From an archaeon (GTDB lineage: Archaea > Thermoproteota > Nitrososphaeria > Nitrososphaerales > Gagatemarchaeaceae): a stretch of 8,129 bases of DNA. Positions 4,927 to 8,129 of the stretch are shown here, in pieces; the stretch's first letter is position 1, and every line of letters begins with the position of its first letter. Under the pieces are notes generated by a model that was not told where the DNA came from, made no database searches, and was given only the letters and a program-made list of their open reading frames with translations. A program made the position numbers and the translations under genes. The DNA lies in the NCBI GenBank assembly GCA_021822995.1, contig JAKAPN010000040.1, positions 1 through 8,129 on the forward strand. Direction: 5' to 3'.

Positions 4927-5467
4927 GGGCGTTCGTGGTATTTCAACTGATTCGCTACGAGGCGGTGAAACTCTGAAGTTCAGGACAGTGGCCACGGGAG
5001 GGACTTTCGACCACATCCACAAGGGACACGTCGCACTTCTAGCGAAGAGCTTCGAAGTCGGCGACAAGGTTGTGATAGGCGTGACATCAGACGAATTCGC
5101 AAAGAGAGAGGGGAAGATACCGGACCAGGACTACCGGGCCAGGGTGGACGCATTGGAGGCGCTGATCAAGCGCATGTTCCCTGGACGAGATCATGTGATC
5201 GCGAAGCTAGATGACTACTTTGGTCCTGGCATCGCATCGCCTGAGATTGAGGCCATCGTAGTCAGCCGAGAGACTGCCCAGCGCGTGCCAATAGCAAACG
5301 ACCTTCGCCTGAACAGAGGGTTCGCCGCGCTCGAGGTAGTCGTCGTCGACTACGTGTTGGCGGACGACTCGAAGCCGATCTCTTCGACCAGGATTCGCAA
5401 GGGAGAAATCGACTCGGACGGAAGGGTCTCGAACGGAGCAGGGCAAGCTGCATCGAGCAAAGGGTAA
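4925..5467 (+). CDS. coaD: Phosphopantetheine adenylyltransferase, archaeal/eukaryotic type
   Basis: It joins 4'-phosphopantetheine and ATP to give dephospho-CoA plus pyrophosphate, the penultimate step of CoA synthesis. As called (180 residues), GGTFDHIHKGH at 25-35 holds the nucleotidyltransferase HxGH signature (His32, His35), and ISSTRIRKGEID at 152-163 is the second ATP-binding signature. The length matches the archaeal family, which lacks the bacterial CoaD layout. Residues 1-17 have no counterpart in most relatives, whose N-terminus begins close to KFRTV. The true start may be downstream, for instance the CTG at 4973, which follows a GAGGCGGTGA ribosome-site-like stretch. The last 15 residues are low-complexity and polar. 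A 37-nt gap carrying a promoter separates it from trpS. Confidence 0.92.
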   Translation: MGVRGISTDSLRGGETLKFRTVATGGTFDHIHKGHVALLAKSFEVGDKVVIGVTSDEFAKREGKIPDQDYRARVDALEALIKRMFPGRDHVIAKLDDYFGPGIASPEIEAIVVSRETAQRVPIANDLRLNRGFAALEVVVVDYVLADDSKPISSTRIRKGEIDSDGRVSNGAGQAASSKG

Positions 5468-5472
5468 GAGTG

Positions 5473-5480
5473 GTTATATC
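5473..5480 (+). promoter_or_regulatory. TATA box of trpS
   Basis: GTTATATC occupies the short coaD-trpS gap, 25-32 nt before the GTG at 5505. That spacing places the transcription start at or within a few bases of the GTG, as expected for a leaderless archaeal mRNA, and supports GTG 5505 as the start. Confidence 0.65.
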
Positions 5481-5504
5481 AGAACTCCGTCAGGCGAAAG
5501 TAGT

Positions 5505-6635
5505 GTGGTCAAGGGAGAGCTCGACCCCTGGGGGACTGGGTCAATCAAGGACTACGGCCGTCTCCAGAGCGAATTCGGTATCGAGCCCGTCGCACCCCTC
5601 GTCTCGAGGTTCAAGACACCAAGCCCCCATCTGAGCAGGGGCATCGACTTCGGCCAGAGGGACCTCGCTAGGATTATCGACGCAGTCGAGAAGAACAAGT
5701 CCTATGCCGTGATGAGCGGGATCAAGCCCACCGGGGACTTCCATCTGGGGACCAAGATGACCGCGGACGACATGGTCTACTTCCAGTCCCTCTCCAAGAA
5801 GGGCACCGTCTTCTACGCCGTCGCCGACGTCGAAGCTTACGCTGACAACGGGCTTTCCTTCGAGCAGACTTCGAAGATCGCCATGAGGAACGTCGCAGAC
5901 ATCCTTGCACTGGGTCTGGACCCTGACAGGGCCGTGGTCTATCTTCAAAGCGAGGAATTGAAGGTAATGCGCCTCGGCACCGTCTTTTCCAGGGGGGTCA
6001 CCAACAATATGCTTAGGGCGATTTATGGGGAGCGCCAGATTGGACTGTACATGTCGGCCCTTTACCAGGCGGGAGACATCCTCATGCCCCAGCTAGCCGA
6101 GTTCGGAGGCCCGAAGCCGGTCCTCGTGCCGGTCGGTGCGGACCAAGACCCTCACATCAGGCTTGCCCGCGATCTCGCCGCAAGGTATCACGACGAGTAT
6201 GGATTCATCCCGCCTTCTTCGCTCTATCACCGGCTGATGATCAGTCTAGGCGGTACGGACAAGATGTCGAAGCGGTCGGAGTCCACTCTGCTCACCCTTG
6301 AGGACCAGCCGAAGGACGCGTCCAGGAAGATAATGGCCGCGTACACCGGAGGCCGCGACACCGTCGAAGAGCAAAGGCGGCTCGGCGGCAGGCCCGAGAT
6401 ATGCCCCATCTACGACCTTTACAGCTTCCACTTTGCCAGAGACGATGACCACGTAAGCACCGTTCGCACAGAGTGCACAAAGGGAGTCCGCCTGTGCGGG
6501 GAATGCAAGCAGGAGGCGGTCGGGCTTGTGAAGACGTGGCTGGACGAACACCACAGAAAACGCGACGCAATGATGAACGACGCAAAGGACCTCCTCGCCA
6601 AAAGCAGGAGATACCTGGCGTCAACGGGGAAGTAG
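5505..6635 (+). CDS. trpS: Tryptophanyl-tRNA synthetase, archaeal/eukaryotic type
   Basis: It charges tRNA-Trp with tryptophan. The 376-residue class I enzyme has the HIGH box as HLGT (80-83, within KPTGDFHLGT), the GADQDPHIRL loop (211-220) that contacts substrate, and the KMSKS loop as KMSKR (253-257). An N-terminal region of about 65 residues (LDPWGTGSIKDYGRLQSEFGIEP) and the C-terminal TECTKGVRLCGECKQ block (Cys324, Cys331, Cys334) are marks of the archaeal/eukaryotic form and are absent from bacterial TrpRS. The GTG start sits the right distance from a TATA box for leaderless translation. pheS follows after 5 nt, so the two are one operon. The cognate tRNA-Trp gene is in the same window. 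Confidence 0.96.
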   Translation: MVKGELDPWGTGSIKDYGRLQSEFGIEPVAPLVSRFKTPSPHLSRGIDFGQRDLARIIDAVEKNKSYAVMSGIKPTGDFHLGTKMTADDMVYFQSLSKKGTVFYAVADVEAYADNGLSFEQTSKIAMRNVADILALGLDPDRAVVYLQSEELKVMRLGTVFSRGVTNNMLRAIYGERQIGLYMSALYQAGDILMPQLAEFGGPKPVLVPVGADQDPHIRLARDLAARYHDEYGFIPPSSLYHRLMISLGGTDKMSKRSESTLLTLEDQPKDASRKIMAAYTGGRDTVEEQRRLGGRPEICPIYDLYSFHFARDDDHVSTVRTECTKGVRLCGECKQEAVGLVKTWLDEHHRKRDAMMNDAKDLLAKSRRYLASTGK

Positions 6636-6640
6636 CCGCT

Positions 6641-8122
6641 ATGTCTGGTCCCCTCCACCCCATCGAACAGAAGATACTCTCCGCCTTGGCTGGTGCCAGC
6701 TCCCTTTCCTTCGAATCGCTCGTCGACGCAACCTCCTTGCAGGAGGACCAGGTCCGAAGGGCGCTGCAGTGGCTCGCTACCAAAGGATTGGTTTCGACAA
6801 CAGAGTCGGTCCGCACCCGTCTTGAGGTCGTCCGCACCCCCCCTGAGCTTGAGCTCGTCCGAAAACTCTTGGGTTCATCGCGCCCACTTTCGGTCGAAGA
6901 CCTCAGGGGCGAGTTCGTTTCCCCACAGGAGTTCTCTGCCGCCTTCGGGCGTGCCCGAAGTTCGCGGTGGATCAGAGTGGAGGGAGAAGCGGTGCCGGTG
7001 GTCTCGGTCGTAGACAAGAAGGGGCCAGATGACCTCAGAGCACTGCTCGATTCTATCTCCTCTGGAAAGGCCGAATCCGAGCTGTCTGCCGAGCAGTCCG
7101 CGCTAGTTGCGGACCTCGTCAAGCGCGGAATACTGAGGAGAGCGCAGACAAAAAGCTACACGATTCTGGTCACTGAAGCTGGTCGCCAGTCTCACGCACC
7201 ATCTGCGACGGGCGACGTAATAGACCGGCTCACACCGGATGTCCTCGCCTCGCGCTCATGGCGCGCCAAATCCCTGCGCCCCATCGACGTCGAGGCCAAA
7301 GCTCCTAGATTCTACCCCGGCCGCAGGCATCCTGTCAGAGATTTCATCAAGGAAGTTCGGGAGACCTACATCTCGATGGGCTTTACCGAGGTCCAGGGCG
7401 ACAGCGTCCACCCTGCCTTCTGGAACTTCGACGCGCTGTACGTCCCGCAGAACCACCCAAGTCGCGAGATGCAGGACACGTTTTACCTCGACGGGCTCTC
7501 AGACACCAAACTCGGGCGGTCCGGGGTCGTAGCAAACGTCGCCGCCACCCACGAAAGCGGTTGGAAGACAGGCAGCAGAGGCTGGGGGTACCATTGGAGC
7601 ATCGAAGAGGCACGAAGGCTGGTCCTCAGGACTCACAACACGGTGCTGACGGTCAGGGCGCTGGCTGAGGAGAAGGAGAAGGAAAGGCGGGTTTTCGCTG
7701 TCTCGAAGGTTTACAGGAATGAAAATCTCGATTACAAGCACCTAGCGGAGTTCTATCAGATGGACGGCATCATGGTGGGCGAGGGTCTGAACGTAAGGCA
7801 CCTGATGGGTTTTCTGACAGAGTTCTACAAGAAGCTTGGAATGTCGCATGTCAAGCTCTGGCCTACATTCTTCCCCTATACTGAGCCGTCACTCGAGGTT
7901 GTGGGGTATTCCAAGGCAGTTGATGCGTGGATCGAACTCTCCGGCTCGGGAATCTTCAGGCCGGAAGTGACAGTTCCTCTTGGAGTAAAGGTACCGGTGC
8001 TCGCCTGGGGGCCGGGGATAGAAAGACTGATGCTGATTCGTTACGGGCTCGACGATCTGAGGGCGCTATATGGGGGAGACCTGTCATGGCTGAGGAGCAG
8101 GAGAGAAGTTGCCCGTAGTTAG
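6641..8122 (+). CDS. pheS: Phenylalanyl-tRNA synthetase alpha subunit, archaeal/eukaryotic type
   Basis: The catalytic chain of the alpha2-beta2 PheRS. From the ATG at 6641 it has 493 residues, typical for archaea. Residues 1 to about 170 are winged-helix-like tRNA-binding domains (HPIEQKILSALA, then DQVRRALQWLATKGLV). The class II core starts near 226 (GRRHPVRDFIKEVRETYISMGF). The substrate region VHPAFWNFDALYVPQNHPSREMQDTFYL is at about 256-283, motif 2 (VSKVYRNEN to EFYQMDG) at about 354-376 and motif 3 (GPGIERLMLIRYGLDD) at 457-472. The frame is open upstream to 6473, but those codons overlap trpS and have no family similarity. The ATG has a GGGGAAG site about 10 nt upstream. The beta subunit gene is not in the window; it may follow just after the right edge. 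Confidence 0.95.
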   Translation: MSGPLHPIEQKILSALAGASSLSFESLVDATSLQEDQVRRALQWLATKGLVSTTESVRTRLEVVRTPPELELVRKLLGSSRPLSVEDLRGEFVSPQEFSAAFGRARSSRWIRVEGEAVPVVSVVDKKGPDDLRALLDSISSGKAESELSAEQSALVADLVKRGILRRAQTKSYTILVTEAGRQSHAPSATGDVIDRLTPDVLASRSWRAKSLRPIDVEAKAPRFYPGRRHPVRDFIKEVRETYISMGFTEVQGDSVHPAFWNFDALYVPQNHPSREMQDTFYLDGLSDTKLGRSGVVANVAATHESGWKTGSRGWGYHWSIEEARRLVLRTHNTVLTVRALAEEKEKERRVFAVSKVYRNENLDYKHLAEFYQMDGIMVGEGLNVRHLMGFLTEFYKKLGMSHVKLWPTFFPYTEPSLEVVGYSKAVDAWIELSGSGIFRPEVTVPLGVKVPVLAWGPGIERLMLIRYGLDDLRALYGGDLSWLRSRREVARS

Positions 8123-8129
8123 AAGATCG

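Noticed and set aside
4927..5067. N-terminal extension of map to 357 residues
   Set aside because: The added 47 residues are antisense to the conserved HxGH region of coaD and have no counterpart in type 2 MAPs.
6473..6640. N-terminal extension of pheS to 549 residues
   Set aside because: The extra codons lie within the conserved 3' end of trpS; the ATG at 6641 with an upstream ribosome site fits the family length.
6292..7122. 276-codon frame antisense to trpS/pheS
   Set aside because: Rich in Ser, Arg and Pro, no recognisable domain, and fully opposite two clear synthetase genes.
1..8129. Mobile element, CRISPR array, toxin-antitoxin or defence island
   Set aside because: No transposase, integrase, direct-repeat series or defence domain is visible, and the genes are housekeeping with uniform codon use.

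Overview
The window is archaeal. The clearest signs are a type 2 methionine aminopeptidase, an archaeal/eukaryotic-type phosphopantetheine adenylyltransferase, a TrpRS and PheRS alpha chain of the archaeal/eukaryotic type, an archaeosortase, an endonuclease Q, a DUF1512 protein, TATA-like boxes about 25-30 nt upstream of RNA genes and of a leaderless GTG start, and a tRNA interrupted by introns whose spliced product folds perfectly. DUF1512 and an intron-rich tRNA point weakly to the TACK/Thermoproteota side (for example a Nitrososphaeria relative); the rank below Archaea is a guess. By eye GC is fairly high and codon use uniform, with no sign of mobile DNA.

Layout. 1-852 (+) is the 3' part of an endonuclease Q gene. 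It converges and overlaps by 28 nt with an archaeosortase gene (825-1715, -). Next, on the minus strand, is tRNA-Trp(CCA) (1836-1991), with a 20-nt intron in the D loop and a 62-nt intron in the anticodon loop. A Trm112-family gene follows (2115-2396, -). A stand-alone 5S rRNA gene (about 2477-2596, +) lies in the spacer before the DUF1512 gene (2681-3802, +). DUF1512 overlaps by 4 nt with a small zinc-ribbon gene (3799-4002, +). That gene converges with map (3994-4926, -) by 9 nt. map and coaD (4925-5467, +) diverge from overlapping ATG codons. trpS (5505-6635, +) has its own promoter, and pheS (6641-8122, +) follows 5 nt later.

Most genes serve translation: an intron-containing tRNA-Trp and its synthetase, PheRS alpha, 5S rRNA, the methyltransferase-activating Trm112 hub, and N-terminal methionine removal. 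CoaD makes the CoA precursor, EndoQ starts repair of deaminated DNA, and the archaeosortase processes or anchors surface proteins. The DUF1512/zinc-ribbon pair is the only unit with no known function, and with the doubly interrupted tRNA it is the main item for follow-up. No CRISPR array, insertion sequence, integrase or defence gene is visible.
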